Source of the DNA: Leisingera sp. ANG-M1
GTDB lineage: Bacteria; Pseudomonadota; Alphaproteobacteria; Rhodobacterales; Rhodobacteraceae
Length of the DNA stretch: 64,000 nucleotides
Assembly: GCF_000813745.1 (NCBI RefSeq)
Contig: NZ_JWLC01000003.1
Location: forward strand, 1 to 64,000
Direction: 5' to 3'
Shown: one piece after another, positions 22,284 to 30,883 of the stretch
Numbering within the stretch: the stretch's first letter is position 1
Layout: each line of letters starts with the position of its first letter
Notes under the pieces: generated by a model
Database searches by the model: none
The model's input: only the letters and a program-made list of their open reading frames with translations
What the model was told of the DNA's origin: nothing
Position numbers and translations under genes: made by a program

Positions 22284-23123
22284 TCAAGGTGTCTGGCGGA
22301 CGGGCTCGCCCTCCGCCGGGGGCACCGCCCGCTGATAGAGATGCCACGTTGTGTGGCCAAGGACCGGCAGGGTGAAAATCAGGCCCAGAAATGCCGGAAC
22401 CATCGACAGCAGCATAGCGGCAGAGATGATCACTGCCCAGCTGAGCATGACCAGCGGGTTTTCTGTTACGACGCGAATGGACGTCAGCATCGCGGAAACA
22501 AAATTTGTTTCCCGGTCGAGCAGCATTGGCATGGCGACAACAGTCACCGAGAACAGCACCACCGACAAAGCCGCGCCTGCACAGGTCCCGATCGCAAGGA
22601 AGGTCCAGCCCTGCGGTGTGAAGAACACGATGTTCAAAAAACCGTCAAAATCCGAGAAGGATGTATTCTTAAGGGTGATCGCCAGCCAAAGCCGGACCTG
22701 GTAGATCCACACCCAGAAAATGAACAGGGTGACAAAGGCCATCCAGCCCATTTCCCGTTTGCGCTGGCGGGCCATGACGGTGAAGATTTCAAACCAGCCG
22801 AAACTCTCTCCTTTCTGCAGCCGGCGGGACATTTCATAAAGCCCAGCGGCAGCAAAGGGAGCGACCAGCGGAAAGCCGACAGCAGCGGGAATGATCATCC
22901 AGATCTTGCCGAGCCAAACCAGGCACCAAACAAACAAGATTCCGAAAGCCGCATAAAACAGGCCGAAAAAGCCGCTCAGGAAGGGACGCGCCAGAAAGTC
23001 GGAAAATCCGGCCTTCAGCGAGGCGGTGATATCCCCCGGTGTGACCTTGTTGACCTTGGGTATTTCTTGCGGCCGCGGCGCCAGTTTGTCCGGTGATGTG
23101 GAACCTTCGGTCTTGGATGTCAT
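22284..23123 (-). CDS. DUF2189 family membrane protein
   Basis: This 279-residue protein matches DUF2189: a soluble N-terminus, IPKVNKVTPGDITASLKAGFSDF, then paired hydrophobic segments (about 60-100, 130-155, 175-205, 225-265), giving four to six membrane helices, with the ENPLVMLSWAVII and PVLGHTTWHLYQRAV family signatures. Function is unknown. ATG at 23123 has GGGAGGAG 6 bases upstream and is preferred over 23192. It lies on the minus strand between fabA and fabB, which splits the common fabA-fabB unit. Confidence 0.85.
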   Translation of the reverse strand: MTSKTEGSTSPDKLAPRPQEIPKVNKVTPGDITASLKAGFSDFLARPFLSGFFGLFYAAFGILFVWCLVWLGKIWMIIPAAVGFPLVAPFAAAGLYEMSRRLQKGESFGWFEIFTVMARQRKREMGWMAFVTLFIFWVWIYQVRLWLAITLKNTSFSDFDGFLNIVFFTPQGWTFLAIGTCAGAALSVVLFSVTVVAMPMLLDRETNFVSAMLTSIRVVTENPLVMLSWAVIISAAMLLSMVPAFLGLIFTLPVLGHTTWHLYQRAVPPAEGEPVRQTP

Positions 23124-23365
23124 GGCACACTCCTCCCAAAGCATGGCCCCTGCCGGTCCGTCTGCCAACAGACCCGGTGGAAAAACAGACATCGCGCCTC
23201 CGCGTACAAGTTTGCATCAGGTGCTGCATCCGGACAAGGGGAGTATTGCCGCGAAGTCCTGCAAACCTGACCATACCCGTCACCGCTGCCGCCTGCAGAC
23301 CAACCCATCTTGCACCTCCCCCCCTCAAAGCCTAGTAAGGCTTAAGCAAACAAGGGAGTGCAGGT

Positions 23366-24595
23366 ATGCGCCGTGTCGTCGTCACCGGTCTGGGGATCGT
23401 CTCCTCCATCGGGAACAATGCCGAAGAGGTCATCGCCTCGCTGAAAGCCGGCAAGTCCGGCATCGTCGCCAGCCCGGAAATGACCGAGCACGGCTTCCGC
23501 AGTCAGGTAGCCGGCACACTCAAGATCGACACGGCGGAACATGTGGACAAGCGCACCCTGCGCTTCATGGGCCCTGGTGCGGCCTATGCCCATATCGCCA
23601 TGAGCCAGGCGATTGCCGACGCAGGCCTCTCTGAGGATCAGGTGGTGAACGAGCGCACCGGCCTGGTGGCAGGCTCCGGCGGCCCGTCGACTTCTGCCAT
23701 GCTGGCCGCGCACCAGGTGGTGGCCAAGACCGGCGCGACCAAGCGGATCGGCCCCTTTGCGGTGCCGAAGTGCATGTCCTCGACGATCTCCGCCAACCTG
23801 GCGACTGCGTTCAAAATCAAGGGCATCAACTACTCGATCACCTCGGCCTGCTCGACCTCGCTGCACTGCATCGGCAATGCAGCGGAGCAGATCATGATGG
23901 GCAAGCAGGACGTGATGTTCGCCGGCGGCGGCGAGGAGCTGGACTGGACTCTCTCCTGCCTCTTTGACGCCATGGGCGCGATGTCTTCGAAAAAGAACGA
24001 TGATCCGGAGAAGGCCTCGCGCGCCTTTGATCAGGACCGCGACGGTTTTGTGATCTCCGGCGGCGGCGGCATCGTGGTGCTGGAAGACCTCGACCACGCG
24101 CTGGCACGCGGTGCGAAGATTTACGCCGAGGTGACCGGTTTTGCTGCGACCTCGGATGGCCACGACATGGTGGCACCGTCCGGCGAGGGCGGCGAGCGGG
24201 CAATGCGCCTAGCGCTGTCGACCCTGCCCGAAGGCCGCAAAGTGGATTACATCAACGCCCATGGCACCTCGACCCCGGTTGGTGATGTGGGTGAAGTTGA
24301 GGCCGCACGCCGCGTGTTCGGCGAAGGCAAGGTGCCGCCGATTTCCTCGACAAAATCGATGACCGGCCACGCCCAGGGTGCCGCCGGCGCGCTGGAGGCG
24401 ATTTTCTGCCTGCTGATGCTGGACAATGATTTCATTACCCCGTCGATCAATGTAGAGACCCTCGCCGAAGGCATCCTGCCGGGCGAGATCGCCACGGACC
24501 TGGTGGAAAATGCCGGGCTGGATTCGGTGATGACCAACAGCTTCGGCTTTGGCGGCACCAACGGCTCGATGGTTCTGAGCAAATACAAGGGATAA
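23366..24595 (+). CDS. fabB: 3-oxoacyl-[ACP] synthase I FabB
   Basis: This 409-residue condensing enzyme has the KAS I triad: Cys162 in TSACSTSLH, His299 in NAHGTSTPVGD and His335 in MTGHAQGAAG, close to E. coli FabB positions 163, 298 and 333. It elongates the unsaturated acyl-ACPs made by FabA. Ribosome binding site GGGAG precedes the ATG. The 242-base gap before it must hold its promoter, because the upstream gene is on the other strand. fabI follows 6 bases after its stop. Confidence 0.95.
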   Translation: MRRVVVTGLGIVSSIGNNAEEVIASLKAGKSGIVASPEMTEHGFRSQVAGTLKIDTAEHVDKRTLRFMGPGAAYAHIAMSQAIADAGLSEDQVVNERTGLVAGSGGPSTSAMLAAHQVVAKTGATKRIGPFAVPKCMSSTISANLATAFKIKGINYSITSACSTSLHCIGNAAEQIMMGKQDVMFAGGGEELDWTLSCLFDAMGAMSSKKNDDPEKASRAFDQDRDGFVISGGGGIVVLEDLDHALARGAKIYAEVTGFAATSDGHDMVAPSGEGGERAMRLALSTLPEGRKVDYINAHGTSTPVGDVGEVEAARRVFGEGKVPPISSTKSMTGHAQGAAGALEAIFCLLMLDNDFITPSINVETLAEGILPGEIATDLVENAGLDSVMTNSFGFGGTNGSMVLSKYKG

Positions 24596-24601
24596 GTGAC
24601 G

Positions 24602-25393
24602 ATGGCGGGACTGTTGACAGGCAAACGCGGCCTGATTATGGGCGTTGCCAATGACCGCTCCATCGCGTGGGGCATTGCCAAGGCGATGGCGGATGCCGGG
24701 GCCGAGCTGGCCTTTACCTACCAGGGTGAAGCCTTCGGCAAACGGCTGGAGCCGCTGGCGCAAAGCGTCGGGTCGGACTTCATGGTCGATGTGGATGTGA
24801 CCGACGACGCCTCGCTGGATGCGGCGTTCGAGCAGCTGGCAGGCCGCTGGCCGTCGATCGACTTCGTGGTCCATGCGATTGCCTATTCGGACAAGAACGA
24901 ACTGACCGGACGGTTCCTGGACACGACGCGCGCGAACTTCAAGAACTCGCTGGATATCTCGGCTTATTCCTTCATCGAAGTGGCGCGCCGTGCGCATCCC
25001 ATGATGAAAGAGAACGGAGGCACCCTGCTGACCCTGACCTATCAGGGCTCAAACCAGGTGGTGCCGAACTACAACGTGATGGGTGTTGCCAAGGCAGCAT
25101 TGGAATCGGCCACCCGCTACCTGGCCAACGATCTGGGCCCAGAAGGCATCCGCGTGAACGCCATCTCGCCCGGTCCTATGAAGACCCTGGCCGGCGCCGC
25201 CATCGGCGGTGCACGCAAGACATTCAAGCATACCGACCAGAACGCGCCGCTGCGCTCCAACGCCACGCTGGAAGCCGTTGGCGGCACTGCCGTCTATCTG
25301 GCGTCCGACGCGGGCGCCTGCACCACCGGAGAGATCATCCGTGTCGACGGCGGCTTCCACGTTCTGGGCATGCCGCAGCCGGACCACCTCTGA
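24602..25393 (+). CDS. fabI: Enoyl-[ACP] reductase (NADH) FabI
   Basis: This 263-residue SDR-type enoyl-ACP reductase has the FabI nucleotide motif GVANDRSIAWGIA (14-26) and catalytic Tyr147, Tyr157 and Lys164 in LTYQGSNQVVPNYNVMGVAK. It completes each elongation cycle. ATG at 24602 with AGGGA 9 bases upstream is preferred over a GTG at 24596 directly after the fabB stop. fabB and fabI form an operon closed by a strong terminator. Confidence 0.95.
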   Translation: MAGLLTGKRGLIMGVANDRSIAWGIAKAMADAGAELAFTYQGEAFGKRLEPLAQSVGSDFMVDVDVTDDASLDAAFEQLAGRWPSIDFVVHAIAYSDKNELTGRFLDTTRANFKNSLDISAYSFIEVARRAHPMMKENGGTLLTLTYQGSNQVVPNYNVMGVAKAALESATRYLANDLGPEGIRVNAISPGPMKTLAGAAIGGARKTFKHTDQNAPLRSNATLEAVGGTAVYLASDAGACTTGEIIRVDGGFHVLGMPQPDHL

Positions 25394-25414
25394 GGGCCCA
25401 GCCCCTGACATGAT

Positions 25415-25442
25415 AAAAGGCGCCTGCAGGGCGCCTTTTTTT
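25415..25442 (+). terminator. Strong terminator after fabI
   Basis: AAAAGGCGCC and GGCGCCTTTT arms around TGCAG, followed by a run of seven T. It starts 22 bases after the fabI stop. Confidence 0.9.
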
Positions 25443-25532
25443 ACTGGCAGTCACCAAGCCTCTGCGGTCTCACCCGGATCTTCGCAGCGTCTCTCCCGCC
25501 CGTCGCAGGGCTTCTAGCGCAGCCCGCTCCCG

Positions 25533-25571
25533 TTGGGCGTGGCACCGCGCTCTGCGCGGTGCCACGCCCAA
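25533..25571. repeat. CACGCCCAA-type intergenic palindrome, copy 1
   Basis: A 17-bp perfect inverted repeat (25533-25549 and 25555-25571) with a 5-base loop ends in GCCACGCCCAA. The same GCGCCACGCCCAAC or close variant occurs at 38040-38052 and 55224-55236, each next to a GC-rich hairpin and each beyond a gene end. It lies in the 253-base gap between fabI and the FKBP gene; the remainder of that gap shows only GC-rich sequence. Confidence 0.75.
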
Positions 25572-25646
25572 GGCCGCCAGGTATCGCTCCGGCGCAGCCG
25601 GGGGGATCTGCGGGCGCGGGAGCTCCCCCTGCCCGCGGACGCAGGG

Positions 25647-26075
25647 TCAGTTGACCGAGACCAGCTCGATGTCGAACACCAGATCCTTGCCCGCCAGGAA
25701 GTGGTTGGCATCCAGGGTAACCGTCTCATCGCTCACTTCCACCACGGTCACCGGCAGCACATGGCCTTCGGGACTTTGCATCTGCAGCTGAGTGCCCAGC
25801 TCCAGCGGGATATCCGCAGGGATGCCTTCGCGCGGGATCTCTTGGCGCGCGGCCGGATTAATTGGGCCATAGGCTTCGGCGCAGGGGATTTCGAGGACCT
25901 TCTTCTCACCCACGGCCATACCTTCGAGACCTGCGTCCATGCCGGCAATCACTTGGCCGGAACCGACAGTGAATTCCAGCGGGTCACGGCCTTCGGAACT
26001 GTCGAACACGGTACCGTCCGTCAGCTTGCCGGTGTAGTGGATGCGCACGGTGTCGCCGTTCTTGACCTCGGTCAT
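25647..26075 (-). CDS. FKBP-type peptidyl-prolyl cis-trans isomerase, SlyD-like
   Basis: This 142-residue protein is a SlyD-type FKBP: VRIHYTGKLTDGTVFDSSEGRD and FTVGSGQVIAGMDAGLEGM build the FKBP half-domain, with an insert-in-flap chaperone domain in the middle (about 70-120), then LDANHFLAGKDLVFDIELV. It lacks the metal-binding His/Cys tail of E. coli SlyD. It catalyses proline isomerisation and chaperones folding in the cytosol. ATG at 26075 follows GGAG by 5 bases. Single gene. Confidence 0.92.
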   Translation of the reverse strand: MTEVKNGDTVRIHYTGKLTDGTVFDSSEGRDPLEFTVGSGQVIAGMDAGLEGMAVGEKKVLEIPCAEAYGPINPAARQEIPREGIPADIPLELGTQLQMQSPEGHVLPVTVVEVSDETVTLDANHFLAGKDLVFDIELVSVN

Positions 26076-26213
26076 GGGATCTCCAGTCCAGATGAGGGGT
26101 ATCAAAGCCGCGCAGCCTAAGGCGTGACGCTGCGATGTAAAGCCGTAAGGGGTACAATTATCCGCTTTGCCCGCCCTGCCCTTCGTGCAACTCTCGCCGC
26201 AAGGGAGGGAGCC

Positions 26214-26900
26214 ATGCCGATTACCACCTGTATCTTTGACGCCTACGGAACCCTGTTTGACGTGGCAGCAGCGGCGCGCCAGGCCGCAAGCGAGCCGGCG
26301 TTTCCGCATCTGCAGGACAGCTGGGCCGAGCTTGCCAATCACTGGCGGCTGAAGCAGCTGCAGTACACCTGGCTGCGCGCGATCACCAATGCCCATGCGG
26401 ATTTCTGGGATGTCACCCAGGACGGGCTCGACTGGGCGATGGAAGCAAGCGGCCTGGCAGGCGACGCAGCCCTGCGCCAGCGGCTGCTGGATCTGTATTG
26501 GGAGCTGCAAGCCTACCCAGAGGTGCCCGCTATGCTGAAGGCACTGAAAGACGCAGGGCTCAACACCGCCATTCTGTCCAACGGCTCGCCCGCGATGCTG
26601 GATGGCGCGGTACAATCTGCCGGGCTCGGCGGGGTGCTGGACGATGTGCTGTCAGTGGAAAGCGTTGGAATCTTCAAGCCTGATGCCCGGGTCTATGACC
26701 TCGTCGGCAAACGCTTTGGCTGCGCCAATGAAGAGGTGCTGTTTGTTTCCTCCAACGGCTGGGATGCAGCAGGCGCCGCAGGCTATGGCTTTGCCACTGC
26801 CTGGGTGAACCGCGCGGGCGAGCCGGTGGACCGGCTGCCTTGGAAACCTGCCCATATCCTGCCGGACCTGACCGCCATTCCCGATCTCGCCAAGGGCTAA
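26214..26900 (+). CDS. HAD-superfamily hydrolase, haloacid dehalogenase type II
   Basis: This 228-residue protein has the HAD motifs FDAYGTLFDV with nucleophile Asp9, ILSNGSPAML (motif II), KPDARVYDL with the motif III Lys, and FVSSNGWDAAGAAGYG (motif IV). The AYGTLFD and SNGWDAAGA forms are characteristic of L-2-haloacid dehalogenase type II. AAGGGAGGG lies just before ATG 26214. It opens a three-gene run with an alpha/beta hydrolase and a threonine-dehydratase-like gene. True dehalogenase activity is likely from family but not proven. Confidence 0.9.
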   Translation: MPITTCIFDAYGTLFDVAAAARQAASEPAFPHLQDSWAELANHWRLKQLQYTWLRAITNAHADFWDVTQDGLDWAMEASGLAGDAALRQRLLDLYWELQAYPEVPAMLKALKDAGLNTAILSNGSPAMLDGAVQSAGLGGVLDDVLSVESVGIFKPDARVYDLVGKRFGCANEEVLFVSSNGWDAAGAAGYGFATAWVNRAGEPVDRLPWKPAHILPDLTAIPDLAKG

Positions 26901-26909
26901 AGCACACCT

Positions 26910-27740
26910 ATGCCATTTTTCAAAACCTCTGACGGTTTGAACCTCTACTATTCCGATACCGGCGCAGGCCTGCCGCTGCTGTGCCTGGCCGGGCTCACCC
27001 GCGACAGCCGGGATTTCCGCTACTTCGCGCCGCATGCCGCGCGCTGCCGGATGGTCACTCTGGACGCACGGGGACGCGGCCGGTCGGACCGTGACCCGGA
27101 CTTCATGACCTACAACGTCCTGCGCGAGGCGCAGGATGTGCTGGAGCTGCTGGATCACCTGGGGCTTGGTCAAACCGCCATTCTGGGCACTTCGCGCGGC
27201 GGGCTGGTGGCGATGACACTGGCGGCCATGGCCAAGGACCGGCTGCAGGCGGTGATTCTGAATGACATCGGCCCGGAGATCGCTGCAGACGGCATCACAC
27301 GCATCATGGACTATGTCGGGCGCCGGCCATCCGCGAAAACCCATGCGCAGGCTGCGGAGGCTTTGCAGGCGGTGATGTCCCCGGCCTTTCCTGATGTACC
27401 GATGGCACGCTGGCTGGAAGAGGCGCAGACATTCTACAAACAGGAGGCAGACGGTCTGTTACTGAGCTATGACCCGCGCCTGCGCGATGCTCTGCTGGCG
27501 CAAGCCGAGGCAGGCCCGGCCCCGGACCTCTGGCCCTTATTCATGTCCCTGGACGGCCTGCCCTGCGGGGTGATCCGCGGTGCCAACTCAGATCTGCTGA
27601 GCCAGGCGACCTACCAGGAAATGCAGCAGCGCTTGCCTGTGATCCAAGCCGTCGAGATTGCCAACCGCGGCCATGTGCCGTTTCTGGACGAGCCGGATGC
27701 GCTAGCCCTATTCCATTCCGTACTGGAGCAGATCCAATGA
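26910..27740 (+). CDS. Alpha/beta hydrolase
   Basis: This 276-residue alpha/beta hydrolase carries the nucleophile elbow GTSRGG with Ser95, an oxyanion-region LCLAGLTRDSRDF, DARGRGRSDRD, and a C-terminal NRGHVPFLDEP with the catalytic His. Substrate is unknown; the family includes ester and enol-lactone hydrolases. It starts 9 bases after the dehalogenase stop and overlaps the next gene by 4 bases. Confidence 0.88.
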   Translation: MPFFKTSDGLNLYYSDTGAGLPLLCLAGLTRDSRDFRYFAPHAARCRMVTLDARGRGRSDRDPDFMTYNVLREAQDVLELLDHLGLGQTAILGTSRGGLVAMTLAAMAKDRLQAVILNDIGPEIAADGITRIMDYVGRRPSAKTHAQAAEALQAVMSPAFPDVPMARWLEEAQTFYKQEADGLLLSYDPRLRDALLAQAEAGPAPDLWPLFMSLDGLPCGVIRGANSDLLSQATYQEMQQRLPVIQAVEIANRGHVPFLDEPDALALFHSVLEQIQ

Positions 27741-28714
27741 CCTCGATTGCCATGATCGAAGCCGCCGCTGAACGGCTGAAAAGCCATGCGAGGGTAACAC
27801 CGCTATTGTCCTCGCCGTTCTTGGACGAAATTGCCGGGCGCCGCCTGTTTGTGAAGGCGGAATGCCTGCAGCACACCGGGTCCTTCAAGTTCCGGGGCGG
27901 CTGGTCGGCGGTTTCGGCGCTGCCGGAGAACGACCGCAAACGCGGGGTGATTGCCTATTCCAGCGGCAACCATGCCCAGGGCGTGGCTGCGGCGGCCAAG
28001 GCGCATGGAGCGCCGGCAGTCATCGTGATGCCTGCGGATGCTCCGCAGCTGAAGATCCAGAACACCCGAGACCTGGGTGCCGAGGTGGTGCTCTATGACC
28101 GTGCAGGGGGAGAAAGCCGTGAAGCGGTTGGTGCTCAGCATGCGGAAGAACGCGGGCTGACCCTGATAAAGCCCTATGATGAGCCGCTGGTCATTGCCGG
28201 CCAAGGCACGACGGGCTTGGAGATCGCGGAACAGGCCGCTGCAGAGGGCGTCACGCAGGCAGATGTGCTGGTCAACTGCGGCGGTGGCGGCCTGTCCTCA
28301 GGCATTGCGCTGGCGCTGGAAGCCCGCGCACCGGGCCTGCGGGTGCGCCCGGTTGAACCGGAAGGATTCGACGATGTGACCCGGTCTCTGGCCACGGGAG
28401 AGGTGCAGCAGAACCCCAGTCTCTCCGGCTCCATCTGCGACGCGATCCTGACACCGCAGCCGGGCGAGATTACTTTTCCGATCCTCAGCCGCCTGTGCGG
28501 CCCCGGCATCGTGATCACCGAAGACGAAGCGATGCGGGCCATGGCCCTCGCCTTCCTGCGGCTGAAGATTGTGCTGGAGCCCGGCGGCGCGGCTTCTCTG
28601 GCCGCGGCACTGTTTCATGCGGACCAGATCAAGGGCGATGCGGTGTTTGCAGTGGCGACAGGCGGCAATGTGGATGCAGAGCTGTTCCGGGAGGCGCTCT
28701 CGCGCTATGCTTGA
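27737..28714 (+). CDS. Threonine/serine dehydratase-like PLP enzyme
   Basis: This 325-residue fold-type II PLP protein has the Schiff-base Lys51 in HTGSFKFRGG, the substrate loop SSGNHAQG and the phosphate-binding CGGGGLSSG. Length without a regulatory ACT domain fits catabolic threonine/serine dehydratases and serine racemases; hydroxyaspartate-type enzymes are possible too. ATGA overlap couples it to the alpha/beta hydrolase. Confidence 0.9.
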   Translation: MTSIAMIEAAAERLKSHARVTPLLSSPFLDEIAGRRLFVKAECLQHTGSFKFRGGWSAVSALPENDRKRGVIAYSSGNHAQGVAAAAKAHGAPAVIVMPADAPQLKIQNTRDLGAEVVLYDRAGGESREAVGAQHAEERGLTLIKPYDEPLVIAGQGTTGLEIAEQAAAEGVTQADVLVNCGGGGLSSGIALALEARAPGLRVRPVEPEGFDDVTRSLATGEVQQNPSLSGSICDAILTPQPGEITFPILSRLCGPGIVITEDEAMRAMALAFLRLKIVLEPGGAASLAAALFHADQIKGDAVFAVATGGNVDAELFREALSRYA

Positions 28715-28715
28715 G

Positions 28716-28750
28716 CCCTGAGCGCGCGATTTGCCGCGCGCCACTCAGGG
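28716..28750 (+). terminator. Hairpin after the dehydratase-like gene
   Basis: CCCTGAG (28716-28722) pairs with CTCAGGG (28744-28750), with inner GCGCG/CGCGC pairing. It starts one base after the stop codon and lacks a T-run, so it may be a weak or factor-assisted terminator or an mRNA stabiliser. Confidence 0.45.
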
Positions 28751-28759
28751 GGGCACGTC

Positions 28760-29956
28760 ATGACACGTTTCACCATCGCCTCGTTCAACGTGAAGAACCT
28801 GATCGGGCCGGAGCGGGAGTACTACCGGTTCCAAAGCTACACGCCCGAGGAATACGCGTGGAAAGCCGATTGGATGGCCGACCAACTGCTGACGCTGAAT
28901 GCGGATATCGTCGGATTTCAGGAGATTTTCGAGGAGATGCCCTTGCGGCAGGTGATTGCCGAGGCCGACCGGCGCGGGAGTGAGGCCAATGAGGCCAGCA
29001 TTCCCGACCCCTCCAAGCGCTATCACCGCAAGGCGATATTCCAAAAACTGGCTTACGGCTCTTATGCCGAAGCCGAACTGGCCTTTGCCCCCAACATCAA
29101 TGACAGCGGCGAGCCGGGTAAGCGGCGGCCAGGGCTGGCGGTGCTGTCGCGCTTCGGCTTCGTGGGAGAGCCGGAGGTGATCCAGGACCTGGCGCAGCCG
29201 CTGGACATTCCGATGGCCTGCCTGGGCGAGGAGGAGGAGGCGGGTTTTTACACCCTGCGCCGCCTGTCCCGCCCGGTCTTGAAAGTGCGCGTGCCTGTCG
29301 GGAACCAGATAGTCACCGTTTTCAACTGCCATCTGAAGTCGAAACTGGGAGAATACATCACCCCGCAAGGCGCAACACATGCCCCCGAAACCGTGCTGAC
29401 AGCCTATGACGCGGCGGGGCGCGCCCTGGGTTCGCTCAGAGCCGCTCTTAGGCGGATGGGTGAGGCCTGGGTACTGCGCCGCGCCGTGCTGGACGAGTTG
29501 GAACAGGGCCGTCCGGTGTTGGTGCTGGGCGATTTCAATGACGGCGAACATGCGGTCAGCAGCGAGATCATCTCGGGCGAGACACCGTTCCGCAACTATG
29601 CCTGGATGCTGCGCCATGATGCCCAGCACCCGGGCGACCGCTACAGCGATGAGGAAGATGCGCAAATCCGTGAGGCAATCGACCGGCTGCGGCTGCGTTC
29701 GGCCGAAAAGATGTTCCTGAAAAAGAGCCTGCGCGATGTGGTCTACACCACCGCTTTTGGCGGCGTGCATGAAAGCATCGACCAGATCTACATGTCGCGC
29801 CACTTTGACCCTACCTGGGAAGGCGCCTTAGGAGAGATGCTCTATTTCAGCGTCTTCAACGATCATCTGACCGACGGCAGCCATCCGGAGGCCCCCTACA
29901 ACAAGCTGGCCTCGGACCATGGGCAGATCATGGCCCATATGGAACTGCGCGGCTGA
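28760..29956 (+). CDS. Endonuclease/exonuclease/phosphatase family protein
   Basis: This 398-residue protein has the EEP fold motifs: FTIASFNVKNL at the start, ADIVGFQEIFEE with the metal-binding Glu, FNCHLKSK, VLGDFND and SDHGQIM with the terminal catalytic His. Family members cleave phosphodiester bonds in nucleic acids, lipids or small molecules, so substrate is undetermined. No signal peptide is evident, implying a cytosolic location. Closed by a terminator 8 bases after the stop. Confidence 0.88.
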   Translation: MTRFTIASFNVKNLIGPEREYYRFQSYTPEEYAWKADWMADQLLTLNADIVGFQEIFEEMPLRQVIAEADRRGSEANEASIPDPSKRYHRKAIFQKLAYGSYAEAELAFAPNINDSGEPGKRRPGLAVLSRFGFVGEPEVIQDLAQPLDIPMACLGEEEEAGFYTLRRLSRPVLKVRVPVGNQIVTVFNCHLKSKLGEYITPQGATHAPETVLTAYDAAGRALGSLRAALRRMGEAWVLRRAVLDELEQGRPVLVLGDFNDGEHAVSSEIISGETPFRNYAWMLRHDAQHPGDRYSDEEDAQIREAIDRLRLRSAEKMFLKKSLRDVVYTTAFGGVHESIDQIYMSRHFDPTWEGALGEMLYFSVFNDHLTDGSHPEAPYNKLASDHGQIMAHMELRG

Positions 29957-29963
29957 AGGGCGC

Positions 29964-29995
29964 GCCGGAAAAATGCAACTTTTCCGGCCAATTTT
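29964..29995 (+). terminator. Terminator after the EEP-family gene
   Basis: GCCGGAAAA (29964-29972) and TTTTCCGGC (29980-29988) form a perfect 9-bp stem with a 7-base loop, followed by CAATTTTC. Confidence 0.8.
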
Positions 29996-30091
29996 CACAA
30001 GGAAGAAAATTCCCCCGCTTGCGGCTGGCCGCTGGTTTACCTCTCTGCCCCGGCGCAGTTAGACTGCGGCGGAACAAACAAGAGGCTTTTC

Positions 30092-30883
30092 ATGCAGACC
30101 GCAGATCTGGGCGATGTACAGCTCAACTACCGCATCGACGGGGATCCCGGCGGCGCGCCGCTTGTCTTTGCCAACTCGCTCGGCACGGATCTGACCGTCT
30201 GGGACGCCGTTGTGGAGCGGCTGCCTGCCGGCCTGCGCATCATCCGCTACGATAAACGCGGCCACGGGCTGTCCTCCTGCCCTCCCGCCCCCTACTCTAT
30301 GGGTGCGCTGGTGCGCGATGCAGAGCGGCTGCTGGATCATCTTGAGGTGCGCGACTGTGTTTTTGTCGGCCTGTCGATCGGCGGCATGATTGCACAGGGG
30401 CTGGCGGTGAAGCGGCTGGATCAGATCCGGGCGCTGGTGCTGTCGAACACGGCGGCCAAAATCGGCACCGCAAAGATGTGGCAGGAACGGGTTCAAACGG
30501 TGCAGGACAGCGGTATCGAAGCGCTGGCGGATGCGGTGATGGAGCGCTGGTTCTCCAAGCAGTTCCGCGCCACGCCGGAACTGCGCCATTGGCGCGACAT
30601 GCTGGTGCAGCAGTCGCGCGACGGCTATGCCGGCTGCTGCGCAGCAATTGCCGGCACCGATTTCTACACTCCAACCAGCGGCTTGCGGCTGCCGTGCCTC
30701 GGGATCGCGGGCACTGAGGACGGCTCCACGCCGCCCGACCTGGTGCGGGAGACTGTGGATTTGATTCCAGGCAGCCGGTTCCAGCTGATCCGCCGCGCAG
30801 GCCATATTCCTTGCGTCGAGCAGCCCGATGAATACGCGCAGCACCTGACTGCCTTTCTGCGGGAGACCGGGCACATTGGCTGA
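30092..30883 (+). CDS. pcaD: 3-oxoadipate enol-lactonase PcaD
   Basis: This 263-residue alpha/beta hydrolase fits PcaD closely: FANSLGTDLTVWD, RYDKRGHGLSS, the nucleophile GLSIGG with Ser95, and GHIPCVEQPDEYA at the C-terminus. PcaD opens 3-oxoadipate enol-lactone to 3-oxoadipate in the protocatechuate branch. pcaB lies two genes downstream; pcaC, pcaG, pcaH and pcaQ are not in the window. The stop overlaps the following gene by 8 bases. Confidence 0.9.
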   Translation: MQTADLGDVQLNYRIDGDPGGAPLVFANSLGTDLTVWDAVVERLPAGLRIIRYDKRGHGLSSCPPAPYSMGALVRDAERLLDHLEVRDCVFVGLSIGGMIAQGLAVKRLDQIRALVLSNTAAKIGTAKMWQERVQTVQDSGIEALADAVMERWFSKQFRATPELRHWRDMLVQQSRDGYAGCCAAIAGTDFYTPTSGLRLPCLGIAGTEDGSTPPDLVRETVDLIPGSRFQLIRRAGHIPCVEQPDEYAQHLTAFLRETGHIG

